A program made the position numbers and the translations under genes. This document shows, piece by piece, positions 8,706 to 16,209 of a stretch of DNA of 64,000 nt. The notes under the pieces are model-generated. The model made no database searches, was not told the DNA's origin, and saw only the letters and a list, made by a program, of their open reading frames with translations. Positions within the stretch are counted from its first letter, which is position 1. Each line of letters starts with the position of its first letter. The DNA comes from Pseudomonas fluorescens (lineage in GTDB: Bacteria; Pseudomonadota; Gammaproteobacteria; Pseudomonadales; Pseudomonadaceae): contig LR782234.1 of the NCBI GenBank assembly GCA_902825215.1, forward strand, positions 5,411,001-5,475,000, in the 5' to 3' direction.

Positions 8706-10593
8706 CACGGGCCGTGGCCTCCGCAGTGATTGGGCTGGCGTACTCGGCCTTCAAATGTCCGTCCTTGTCGAGCAGCCAGGCGTCCATCACCTGGCGCACT
8801 ACCGGTGCCGCAACACCAGAACCGGACTCACCGTTCTCAACCATCACCGAGACGACGATCTTCGGGTCATCGGCCGGAGCAAACCCGACGAACAGGGCGT
8901 GGTCGCGGTGGCGCTCCTGGACCTTGGAGCGGTCGTACTTCTCGCCCTGCTTGATCGCCACGACCTGGGCGGTGCCCGACTTGCCAGCAATGCGGTACTG
9001 CGCGCCGATCGCCGCTTTGCGCGCGGTGCCGCGGGCGCCGTGCATCACTTGCTGCATGCCATGGTTGACCTTGTTCCAGTCGGACGGATCGCGCAGCACA
9101 ATGTTCGGCATCGGGTTGTCATCCACCGGCTTCACCCCGTCGAGGGATTTGGCCAGGTGCGGACGGTTCCAGATGCCTTTGTTGGCCACCAATGCCGTGG
9201 CCTGGGCCAGTTGCAACGGTGTCGATTGCATGTAGCCCTGGCCGATCCCGAGAATCAGGGTTTCGCCGGGGAACCATGCCTGTTTGCGTGTCGCCCGCTT
9301 CCATTCACGCGATGGCATCAGGCCGGGGGATTCTTCGAACATGTCCAGCGAGACCTTCTGGCCGATACCGAACTTGTTCATATACGCCGACAGCCGATCG
9401 ATGCCGAGCTTGTGCGCCAGGTCATAGAAGTAGGTGTCGTTGGAGCGCATGATCGCCGTGTCGAGGTCGACGAAGCCGTCCCCGGTGCGGTTCCAGTTGC
9501 GGTACTTGTGGTCGTAGTTGGGCAGCATGTAATAGCCCGGGTCGAACACCCGGCTCGACGCCGTGACTACGCCGGCATCGAGACCGGCAATCGCCACCGC
9601 CGGCTTGATCGTCGAGCCCGGCGGGTAGAGACCGCGCAACACGCGGTTGAACAGCGGCCGGTCAATGGAATCGCGCAATTCGGCGTAAGCCTTGAAGCTG
9701 ATCCCGGTGACGAACAGGTTGGGGTCGAAACTCGGCTGACTGACCATCGCCAGCACTTCACCGGTCTTCGGATCAAGCGCGACCACCGCGCCACGCCGCC
9801 CGCCGAGTGCGGCTTCGGCGGCTTCCTGCAGCTTGATGTCCAGACTCAGGACGATGTCCTTGCCGGGAATCGGATCGGTGCGTTTGAGCACGCGCAATAC
9901 GCGGCCCCGGGCGTTGGTCTCGACTTCCTCGTAACCGACCTGACCGTGCAATTCCGGCTCGTAGAAACGCTCGATGCCGGTCTTGCCGATGTGGTGGGTG
10001 CCGCTGTAGTTGACCGGATCGAGGCTTTTCAGCTCTTTCTCGTTGATCCGCCCCATGTAGCCCACCGAGTGCGCAAAATGCGCGCCCTGCGGGTAATGAC
10101 GAACCAGTTGCGCGACGACCTCGACGCCCGGCAGGCGGAACTGGTTTACGGCGATGCGGGCAATCTGCTCTTCACTGAGCTCGAACAGGATCGGCACCGG
10201 TTCGAACGGCCGACGCCCCTGACGCATGCGTTTCTCGAAGATCACCCGGTCCTCGGGCGTCAACTCGAGCACCTCGACAATAACGTCGAGCACCTGCTGC
10301 CAGTCGCCGGAGCGCTCGCGGGTCATGCTCAGGCTGAAGCTTGGGCGGTTGTCCGCGACCACTACGCCGTTGCGGTCGAAGATCAGCCCGCGCGTGGGCG
10401 GAATCGGCTGCACATGGACGCGGTTGTTCTCCGACAGGGTCGAGTGGTACTCGTACTGAATCACTTGCAGGAAATACAGCCGCGCGATCAGTACGCCAAT
10501 CAGCAACATGACCGCAATGGCCCCGAACACGACGCGGCTGCGCACCAGACGGGCGTCCTTTTCGTGGTCCTTGATGCGGATCGGCTGAGACAT
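8698..10593 (-). CDS. mrdA: penicillin-binding protein 2 (elongasome D,D-transpeptidase)
   Basis: PBP2 cross-links glycan strands made by RodA during side-wall growth. The 631-residue protein has one N-terminal membrane anchor (RVVFGAIAVMLLIGVLIARL), a dimerisation/pedestal domain, and the transpeptidase motifs STIKPA (SxxK), SND in MRSNDTYFYD, and KSGTAQ. The start MSQPIRIKDHEKD is chosen over an unsupported 17-codon extension that would overlap rlmH. It is followed by rodA with an overlap. Confidence 0.97.
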   Translation of the reverse strand: MSQPIRIKDHEKDARLVRSRVVFGAIAVMLLIGVLIARLYFLQVIQYEYHSTLSENNRVHVQPIPPTRGLIFDRNGVVVADNRPSFSLSMTRERSGDWQQVLDVIVEVLELTPEDRVIFEKRMRQGRRPFEPVPILFELSEEQIARIAVNQFRLPGVEVVAQLVRHYPQGAHFAHSVGYMGRINEKELKSLDPVNYSGTHHIGKTGIERFYEPELHGQVGYEEVETNARGRVLRVLKRTDPIPGKDIVLSLDIKLQEAAEAALGGRRGAVVALDPKTGEVLAMVSQPSFDPNLFVTGISFKAYAELRDSIDRPLFNRVLRGLYPPGSTIKPAVAIAGLDAGVVTASSRVFDPGYYMLPNYDHKYRNWNRTGDGFVDLDTAIMRSNDTYFYDLAHKLGIDRLSAYMNKFGIGQKVSLDMFEESPGLMPSREWKRATRKQAWFPGETLILGIGQGYMQSTPLQLAQATALVANKGIWNRPHLAKSLDGVKPVDDNPMPNIVLRDPSDWNKVNHGMQQVMHGARGTARKAAIGAQYRIAGKSGTAQVVAIKQGEKYDRSKVQERHRDHALFVGFAPADDPKIVVSVMVENGESGSGVAAPVVRQVMDAWLLDKDGHLKAEYASPITAEATARDE

Positions 10594-10603
10594 GAGGGCA
10601 GGC

Positions 10604-11071
10604 TTACTTGTGGTAAGGGTGACCGGACAATACGGTCCAGGCACGATACAACTGTTCGCCGATGAGGATGCGCACCAGCGGATGCGGCAATGTCAGCGGC
10701 GACAAGGACCAGCGCTGATCGGCACGGGCACAGACTTCCGGCGCCAGCCCCTCGGGGCCACCGACCATGAAATTGACCGTGCGCGAATCCAGCCGCCAGC
10801 GATCGAGTTCGACCGCCAGTTGCTCGGTGCTCCAGGGTTTGCCATGGACTTCCAGCGTGACGATCCGCTCGTTCTGCCCGACCTTGGCCAGCATGGCTTC
10901 GCCTTCCTGGCGGATGAATCGGGCCACGTCGGCATTCTTGCCACGGGTATTGAGCGGTATTTCCACCAGTTCCAGCGCCAGCTCGGACGGAAGACGCTTG
11001 GCATATTCATGCCAGCCTTCTTCCACCCACTTGGGCATGCGTGAACCGACGGCGATCAGGCGCAGTCGCAC
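10604..11071 (-). CDS. rlmH: 23S rRNA (pseudouridine1915-N3)-methyltransferase
   Basis: RlmH is a SPOUT methyltransferase that methylates pseudouridine 1915 in helix 69 of the 70S ribosome. The 155-residue protein shows the trefoil-knot C-terminus with NFMVGGPEGL and LSPLTLPHPLVRILIGEQLYR, and RLRLIAVGSRMPKW at the N-terminus. The start codon is GTG at 11071, preceded by AAGGGAT at suitable spacing. Nine bases separate it from rsfS. Confidence 0.96.
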   Translation of the reverse strand: MRLRLIAVGSRMPKWVEEGWHEYAKRLPSELALELVEIPLNTRGKNADVARFIRQEGEAMLAKVGQNERIVTLEVHGKPWSTEQLAVELDRWRLDSRTVNFMVGGPEGLAPEVCARADQRWSLSPLTLPHPLVRILIGEQLYRAWTVLSGHPYHK

Positions 11072-11080
11072 AGCAATCCC

Positions 11081-11575
11081 TTACAGCTGGTCTTTGTTGA
11101 GCTTGGTGAAATGCTCGTGGGTGTTTTCCGGGCTGTGGTGCTTGGCGTCGGCCGCACGGCTCTGCTCGGCACCGGCCCACAGGCGTTCCAGGTCGTAGAA
11201 CTGACGTGCCGAGGCCGTCATCATGTGCACGATCACCAGGTCGAGGTCGAGCAGCACCCAGTCGCTGTCGCCCTTGCCTTCTTCGCCCAGCGGCTTGGCG
11301 CCCTGCTTTTTGACTTCTTCGCGAACCTTGTCGAGCATCGCGTTGATCTGGCGGTTGGAGGTACCGGTGGCGATGATCATGTAGTCAGTGATGCTCTGCT
11401 TTTCGCGCACATCGATGACCTGGATATCCTGGGCCTTGACGTCTTCCAGTGCGGCGACGGCCAGCTTGACCAGTTCATCGCCCTTGAGCGGCTCGTTGGT
11501 GCTGGCGACTTCCGGCAGCGGCGCGCTCTTGAACGTGCCTTTGCGCTTTACTTTCGGTAGATCTTTGTCAGTCAT
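11081..11575 (-). CDS. rsfS: ribosomal silencing factor RsfS
   Basis: RsfS binds ribosomal protein L14 and blocks subunit joining when nutrients are low. The 164-residue protein has the family core DVKAQDIQVIDVREKQSITDY, MIIATGTSNRQINAM and GDSDWVLLDLDLVIVHMM. About 35 residues at the N-terminus (KVKRKGTFKSAPLPEVAS) and 25 at the C-terminus extend the core, which is usual for pseudomonads. It lies between nadD and rlmH, the conserved order. Confidence 0.95.
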   Translation of the reverse strand: MTDKDLPKVKRKGTFKSAPLPEVASTNEPLKGDELVKLAVAALEDVKAQDIQVIDVREKQSITDYMIIATGTSNRQINAMLDKVREEVKKQGAKPLGEEGKGDSDWVLLDLDLVIVHMMTASARQFYDLERLWAGAEQSRAADAKHHSPENTHEHFTKLNKDQL

Positions 11576-11647
11576 ATAAAACTCGTTTTGCTCATGTATT
11601 CGGCGGCTTGGCGATACGGTGATTCGTATCCGTGAAGCACGCCTTGT

Positions 11648-12370
11648 TCAGTTCGACGCACGGTACAGACCGTGCGCATCGATGTAGGCCAGGACCGCGT
11701 CGGGCACCAGGAAACGTACCGACTTACCGCTGGCCAGCAGTTGACGGATCTGGGTGGCGGAAACCGCGAGCGGTGTCTGCCAGACGAATGCAATCTGTCC
11801 GCTCGGCCCGTTCAGGGCCAGCGGGTCGCTCACCGAACGCGCTGCCAGCAGGTTGCGCAAGGCATCCGGCGGTTCGCTGTCGGCGTCCGGGCGCTGTAGC
11901 ACCAGGATGTGGCAATGCTGGAGCAACTCTTCCCAGCGGTGCCAAGTGGGCAGGCCGCAAAATGCGTCCCAGCCCAAAAGCAGAAAAACCTGGGTCTCGG
12001 CGGGCATTTCGGCGCGCAGCGACTCCAGGGTATCAATGGTCCATGACGGCTTGTCCCGCTGCAATTCGCGGGCATCCACCATCAGCGGCGGCAAACCGGC
12101 CACCGCACACTCGACCATGGCCAGCCGATCCTGCGCCGACACCTGCGGCGTACCGCGATGCGGCGGACGTGCGCTGGGCAGCATGCGCAGCTCATCGAGC
12201 GCCAGCGCTTCGGCGACTTCCAGCCCGCCGCGCAAATGGCCAATGTGCACCGGGTCGAACGTACCGCCCAGAACGCCGATGCGTCGTGGGCGCGACTCGC
12301 TGCCGGTGTGCGGCGCTGTCAGGTCGAGGTCGGTCAAGTCAGACCGTCGCCTGGCCGCGCAACTGGCCAT
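11648..12370 (-). CDS. nadD: nicotinate-nucleotide adenylyltransferase
   Basis: NadD adenylates nicotinate mononucleotide to deamido-NAD in NAD synthesis. It shows the nucleotidyltransferase motif GGTFDPVHIGHLRG and the C-terminal ISxTxIR-like SATQIRQLLASGKSVRFLVP. The start is uncertain. The ATG at 12370 (240 residues) overlaps proA by 32 bases. A TTG at 12337, one base past the proA stop, would give 229 residues and fits tight coupling better. Neither has a strong ribosome site. Confidence 0.93.
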   Translation of the reverse strand: MASCAARRRSDLTDLDLTAPHTGSESRPRRIGVLGGTFDPVHIGHLRGGLEVAEALALDELRMLPSARPPHRGTPQVSAQDRLAMVECAVAGLPPLMVDARELQRDKPSWTIDTLESLRAEMPAETQVFLLLGWDAFCGLPTWHRWEELLQHCHILVLQRPDADSEPPDALRNLLAARSVSDPLALNGPSGQIAFVWQTPLAVSATQIRQLLASGKSVRFLVPDAVLAYIDAHGLYRASN

Positions 12371-13610
12371 CACCGACCACAATGTACTTCTCGCAGGTCA
12401 GACCTTCGAGGCCCACCGGGCCGCGGGCGTGCAGCTTATCAGTAGAAATGCCGATCTCGGCACCCAATCCGTATTCAAATCCATCGGCGAAGCAGGTCGG
12501 CGTGTTGATCATCACCGAGGCCGAGTCGACTTCCGCCACGAAGCGCCGGGTGTTGGCGAGGTTTTCGCTGACGATCGAGTCGGTGTGGTGAGAGCCGTAA
12601 TGGTTGATGTGTTCGATGGCCTGATCCAGCCCGTCGACCACGCGGATCGACAGAATCGGCGCCAGATACTCGCTGCTCCAGTCGTCCTCGGTGGCCGCGA
12701 CCGCCTCGATGATCGCTCGGGTGCGCTCGCAGCCACGCAACTCGACGCCTTTTTCGCGAAATTGCGCGGCCATCGCCGGGAGAAAATCCTGCGCAACCGT
12801 CTGATCGACCAACAACGTTTCCATCGCCCCGCAGATGCCATAACGATAAGTCTTGGCGTTGAAGGCAATGCGCTGGGCTTTGCCCAGATCGGCGTGCTCG
12901 CTGACATAAACGTGGCAGATGCCGTCCAGGTGCTTGATCACCGGTACGCGGGCATCGCGGCTGATGCGTTCGATCAGGCCACGGCCACCGCGCGGCACGA
13001 TCACGTCGACGTATTCGGGCATGCTGATCATCGCGCCGACGGCGGCACGGTCGGTGGTTTCCACCACTTGCACCACGGCGGCGGGCAATTCGGCCTCGGC
13101 CAGACCGCGTTGAATGCACGCGGCAATCGCCCGGTTGGAATGTATCGCTTCGGAGCCACCGCGCAGAATTGTCGCATTGCCCGATTTCAGGCACAGGCTG
13201 GCGGCATCGATCGTCACGTTGGGCCGGGATTCGTAGATGATCCCGATTACGCCCAGCGGCACGCGCATCTTGCCGACCTGAATCCCCGACGGACGGAAGC
13301 TCATGTCACGGATCGCGCCGACCGGATCCGGCAGCGCAGCGACCTGACGCAAACCGACGATCATGCCGTCGATGCGTGCCGGGGTCAGTTCCAGACGCTC
13401 CAGCAAGGCCGGCTCCAGACCATTGGCGCGACCGGCGGCCAGATCCTGTTCATTGGCGGCAGCCAGCTCGGCACGTGCGGCGTCCAGAGCATTGGCGGTG
13501 GCCTGCAGGGCGCGGTTTTTCTGCGCGGTGCTGGCACGGCCGATGACCCGGGAAGCGCTGCGGGCGGCGCGACCCAATCGGGTCATGTAGTCAAGAACGG
13601 ACTCAGTCAT
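12339..13610 (-). CDS. proA: glutamate-5-semialdehyde dehydrogenase (gamma-glutamyl phosphate reductase)
   Basis: ProA reduces gamma-glutamyl phosphate to glutamate semialdehyde in proline synthesis. The 423-residue protein has the aldehyde-dehydrogenase fold. MRVPLGVIGIIYESRPN and SGNATILRGGSEA form the NADPH-binding part, and TYRYGICGAMETLLVD carries the catalytic Cys. The start MTESVLDYMTRLG is the family start, and the upstream in-frame codons are not similar. It is the first gene of the proA-nadD-rsfS-rlmH-mrdA-rodA-mltB-rlpA run. Confidence 0.97.
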   Translation of the reverse strand: MTESVLDYMTRLGRAARSASRVIGRASTAQKNRALQATANALDAARAELAAANEQDLAAGRANGLEPALLERLELTPARIDGMIVGLRQVAALPDPVGAIRDMSFRPSGIQVGKMRVPLGVIGIIYESRPNVTIDAASLCLKSGNATILRGGSEAIHSNRAIAACIQRGLAEAELPAAVVQVVETTDRAAVGAMISMPEYVDVIVPRGGRGLIERISRDARVPVIKHLDGICHVYVSEHADLGKAQRIAFNAKTYRYGICGAMETLLVDQTVAQDFLPAMAAQFREKGVELRGCERTRAIIEAVAATEDDWSSEYLAPILSIRVVDGLDQAIEHINHYGSHHTDSIVSENLANTRRFVAEVDSASVMINTPTCFADGFEYGLGAEIGISTDKLHARGPVGLEGLTCEKYIVVGDGQLRGQATV

Positions 13611-13787
13611 GGTCTGCTGGGGTCTTGGCAAAGAGGAAAGCGGCAGATTATAGCTGTCACGTCCCGGGACTAACAGCGGTGACGGGCGGATGGTCAAAAT
13701 GAGCTGCGAATGGCCTTCATTCAGACGTAATTAAGCTCAGCGTTGTTATCATCACGACCTCTTGAGCCTGGATCAGCCTTGCCCATC

Positions 13788-14513
13788 ATGACCAAAGAGC
13801 CCCAACGCCCCGAACCCGCACGCCTGCCCGTGGGCCTGCCGGACAGTTTTTTCGAGCGTGACGCCCAAGTGCTGGCGCAGGATCTGCTCGGCAAAGTCAT
13901 CCGCCATCGCGTCGGCAATCTATGGCTGAGCGCGCGAATCATCGAAACCGAAGCCTATTACTGCGCCGAAAAAGGCAGCCATGCCTCACTCGGTTACACG
14001 GAAAAGCGTAAGGCTTTGTTTCTGGATGGCGGGCACATCTATATGTATTACGCCCGGGGCGGCGATTCGCTGAATTTCAGCGCGCAGGGTCCGGGCAATG
14101 CGGTGCTGATCAAATCGGCCTATCCATGGGTCGATGAAGTCAGCGGGCCGGCGAGCATGGCGCAAATGCTTCTGAACAACCCCGACGCTCAAGGCCGCGC
14201 GCGCCCCGCGCACAAGCTCTGCGCCGGGCAGACATTGCTGTGCAAGGCACTCGGGCTGAAAGTACCGATGTGGGACGCCAAGCGCTTCGACCATGAACTG
14301 TTATTGGTTGAGGACACCGGTCCCGCGCCCTCACACATTATTCAAACGACTCGTCTGGGCATTCCGCTCGGACGGGACGAGCACCTGATGTACCGCTTCG
14401 TCGATGCAGCCTACGCACAATGGTGCACGCGGAACCCGCTGCGCCGGGGTCAGGTCGAAGGCCGGGATTATTTTCTGCTGCCCGGCACGGATACCGTATC
14501 CGCAAATAACTGA
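13788..14513 (+). CDS. DNA-3-methyladenine glycosylase (AAG/MPG family)
   Basis: It excises alkylated purines such as 3-methyladenine and starts base-excision repair. The 241-residue protein has the AAG-fold segments LGKVIRHRV, ARIIETEAYYCAEKGSHASL (with the catalytic Glu), GGHIYMYYARGGDSLNF and GPGNAVLIKSAYP. The C-terminus ends in a short tail (VEGRDYFLLPG). The start ATG at 13788 was chosen because the 15 upstream in-frame codons are not conserved-looking. It is divergent from proA. Confidence 0.93.
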   Translation: MTKEPQRPEPARLPVGLPDSFFERDAQVLAQDLLGKVIRHRVGNLWLSARIIETEAYYCAEKGSHASLGYTEKRKALFLDGGHIYMYYARGGDSLNFSAQGPGNAVLIKSAYPWVDEVSGPASMAQMLLNNPDAQGRARPAHKLCAGQTLLCKALGLKVPMWDAKRFDHELLLVEDTGPAPSHIIQTTRLGIPLGRDEHLMYRFVDAAYAQWCTRNPLRRGQVEGRDYFLLPGTDTVSANN

Positions 14514-14576
14514 TTTCCCTCTGTGGGAGCAGTAATCCCCTGAAAATCAATTGCAGCTTTGATGGAGTTTTTCTGT

Positions 14577-15893
14577 ATGGGCCCATGGCTCGATAGCGTG
14601 ACCGGCTGGCTGGCGGCCAATCCACAGTGGCTGGCGGCTGCGGTGTTCGTTGTGGCGCTGGTGGAATGCCTGGCGATCGCCGGACTGATTGTGCCGGGCA
14701 CCGTTCTGCTGTTCGCGGTTGCGGTTCTGGCCGGCAGCGGCGCGCTGTCACTGAGCGAAACCCTGTTGTTGGGTTTTCTCGGCGGCATCCTCGGTGACTT
14801 GATTTCGTATTTCCTTGGCCGGTATTTCCATCAAAACATCCGTCGCCTGCCGGGGCTACGCAGCCATCCGCAGTGGATGGCGGGTGCCGAGTCGTATTTC
14901 CAGCGTTACGGCATCGCCAGCCTGCTGGTCGGTCGCTTCATCGGCCCGCTACGCCCCATGCTGCCGATGGTGGCGGGCATGTGCGACATGCCGTTCCCGC
15001 GCTTCATCGCGGTCAGCCTGCTCGCCGCGGCAGGCTGGAGCCTTGCGTACCTGCTGCCGGGTTGGGCTACGGGCGCGGCGTTCCGCCTGCCCTTGCCCGA
15101 GGGTTTCTGGCTCGAAGCGGGGATTGTCGCCGCCAGCATCGCGGTGATGGTCGGCCTGAGCGTCAACAGCAGCGTTCGTCGCCATCGTCGCGCGACGATC
15201 TGGATCGGCGGCATGAGCCTGTTGATCCTGATCGGCCTGTTCATCGGCTACCCGTATCTGACGGCGCTGGACAACGGCGTGATGACTCTGGTGCAGGAAC
15301 ATCGCCAGCCAGCGCTGGACGAAATTGCCGTCACGCTGACGCTGATCGGCGAATTCCGCAACATGCTGCTGTTCAGTGCCCTGCTGGTCGTGCTGTTGCT
15401 GTTGTGCAAGCAGTGGCGCCAGGCGATGTTCGCCGGTGCCACCATGCTGATCACCGCGATGGCCAATACCGGCACCAAATACTTCTTCGCCCGGGTGCGC
15501 CCCGAAGTACTCAGTGATCCATTGACCACCTACAGCATGCCCAGCGGCCATGCTTCTGGCGCGTTTGCCTTGTTCCTGACACTGGGCGTGCTGGCCGGTC
15601 GCGGCCAGCCGCCACGCATGCGCCTGACCTGGCTGCTGATCGCTTGCATCCCGGCGCTCTCTATCGCCTTGTCGCGGGTCTATCTGGGAGCGCACTGGCC
15701 GACCGACATCCTTGCCGGCGCCATGCTCGCCAGTTGCGTTTGCGCCGCGATGCTATGGCTGAGCCAGCGCCAGACTTCCCTCAGCCCGCTGCCGTTCAAG
15801 ATCTGGTGGTTGATCCTGCCATCGATGATTGCCTTGTTCGGATTCTTCGTGCTGCGCCATCTTCCGCATACGCTGTTGCGTTACGCTTATTGA
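14577..15893 (+). CDS. fused DedA-family / PAP2-family membrane protein
   Basis: Two membrane modules are joined in 438 residues. Residues 1-200 are a DedA (SNARE-associated) domain with GLIVPGTVLLF, GGILGDLISYFLGRYF and RFIGPLRPMLPMVAGM. Residues 215-438 are a PAP2 phosphatase domain with the acid-phosphatase motifs KYFFARVRP, PSGHASG and SRVYLGAHWPTD. Known DedA proteins flip undecaprenyl phosphate or phospholipids and PAP2 enzymes dephosphorylate lipid pyrophosphates, so the fusion may process and flip one lipid carrier; that is inference. GGAG lies 9 bases before the ATG at 14577. Confidence 0.9.
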   Translation: MGPWLDSVTGWLAANPQWLAAAVFVVALVECLAIAGLIVPGTVLLFAVAVLAGSGALSLSETLLLGFLGGILGDLISYFLGRYFHQNIRRLPGLRSHPQWMAGAESYFQRYGIASLLVGRFIGPLRPMLPMVAGMCDMPFPRFIAVSLLAAAGWSLAYLLPGWATGAAFRLPLPEGFWLEAGIVAASIAVMVGLSVNSSVRRHRRATIWIGGMSLLILIGLFIGYPYLTALDNGVMTLVQEHRQPALDEIAVTLTLIGEFRNMLLFSALLVVLLLLCKQWRQAMFAGATMLITAMANTGTKYFFARVRPEVLSDPLTTYSMPSGHASGAFALFLTLGVLAGRGQPPRMRLTWLLIACIPALSIALSRVYLGAHWPTDILAGAMLASCVCAAMLWLSQRQTSLSPLPFKIWWLILPSMIALFGFFVLRHLPHTLLRYAY

Positions 15894-15920
15894 CTGGAAC
15901 TGCACAAGCGTTATTTTCTC

Positions 15921-15958
15921 GCACTGTTCTTTTCGGAAGTTTCCGACGGGAGCAGTGC
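15921..15958. terminator. nested inverted repeat, likely terminator
   Basis: The outer arms GCACTG and CAGTGC enclose an inner palindrome TCGGAAGTTTCCGA. It sits about 30 bases after the DedA-PAP2 stop. There is no long T run, so termination is only a guess. Confidence 0.4.
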
Positions 15959-15978
15959 TATTAAACTGACTCATAAAA

Positions 15979-16008
15979 CGCCTGCGCGAGTAAGTTTTCT
16001 CGCAGGCG
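15979..16008. terminator. hairpin in the 15.9-16.2 kb spacer
   Basis: An 8-bp perfect stem, CGCCTGCG at 15979-15986 and CGCAGGCG at 16001-16008, has a 14-base loop. On the minus strand it is followed by TTTTAT. Confidence 0.4.
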
Positions 16009-16209
16009 AATATCAACTTTCGCACCAGGACAGCCAATAAAAAACCGGGTTACATAATCGCTACTGAAACCGCACGATAAAGAACTTCACACCGCGCAAA
16101 AAGCATTAGATTGGCTCATCCAGTTCAATAACTTTCGATATTCAAAACAACCACTCACTGTCACTTTCAAACAGTTCGGGTTTTGTTTATCTATTGATAC
16201 GAGTCATTC

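Larger units (their letters stand above)
15894..16209. other. 316-base spacer before the toxin locus
   Basis: No gene is seen. It holds a nested inverted repeat at 15921-15958 (GCACTG ... CAGTGC enclosing TCGGAA/TTCCGA) and a second hairpin at 15979-16008 (CGCCTGCG / CGCAGGCG). The right part, 16010-16200, is clearly AT-richer than its surroundings and probably contains the toxin promoter. The ART gene starts at 16210 after an AT-rich leader with only a weak ribosome site. Confidence 0.6.

Noticed and set aside
8464..10665. A 733-codon plus-strand open frame opposite mrdA
   Set aside because: It is the mirror of PBP2, with Arg/His/Gln-rich composition and no family motifs.
14517..14535. A REP sequence before the DedA-PAP2 gene
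   Set aside because: Only CTGTGGGAGCAGTAAT remains. The palindromic core is missing, so it is too short to call.
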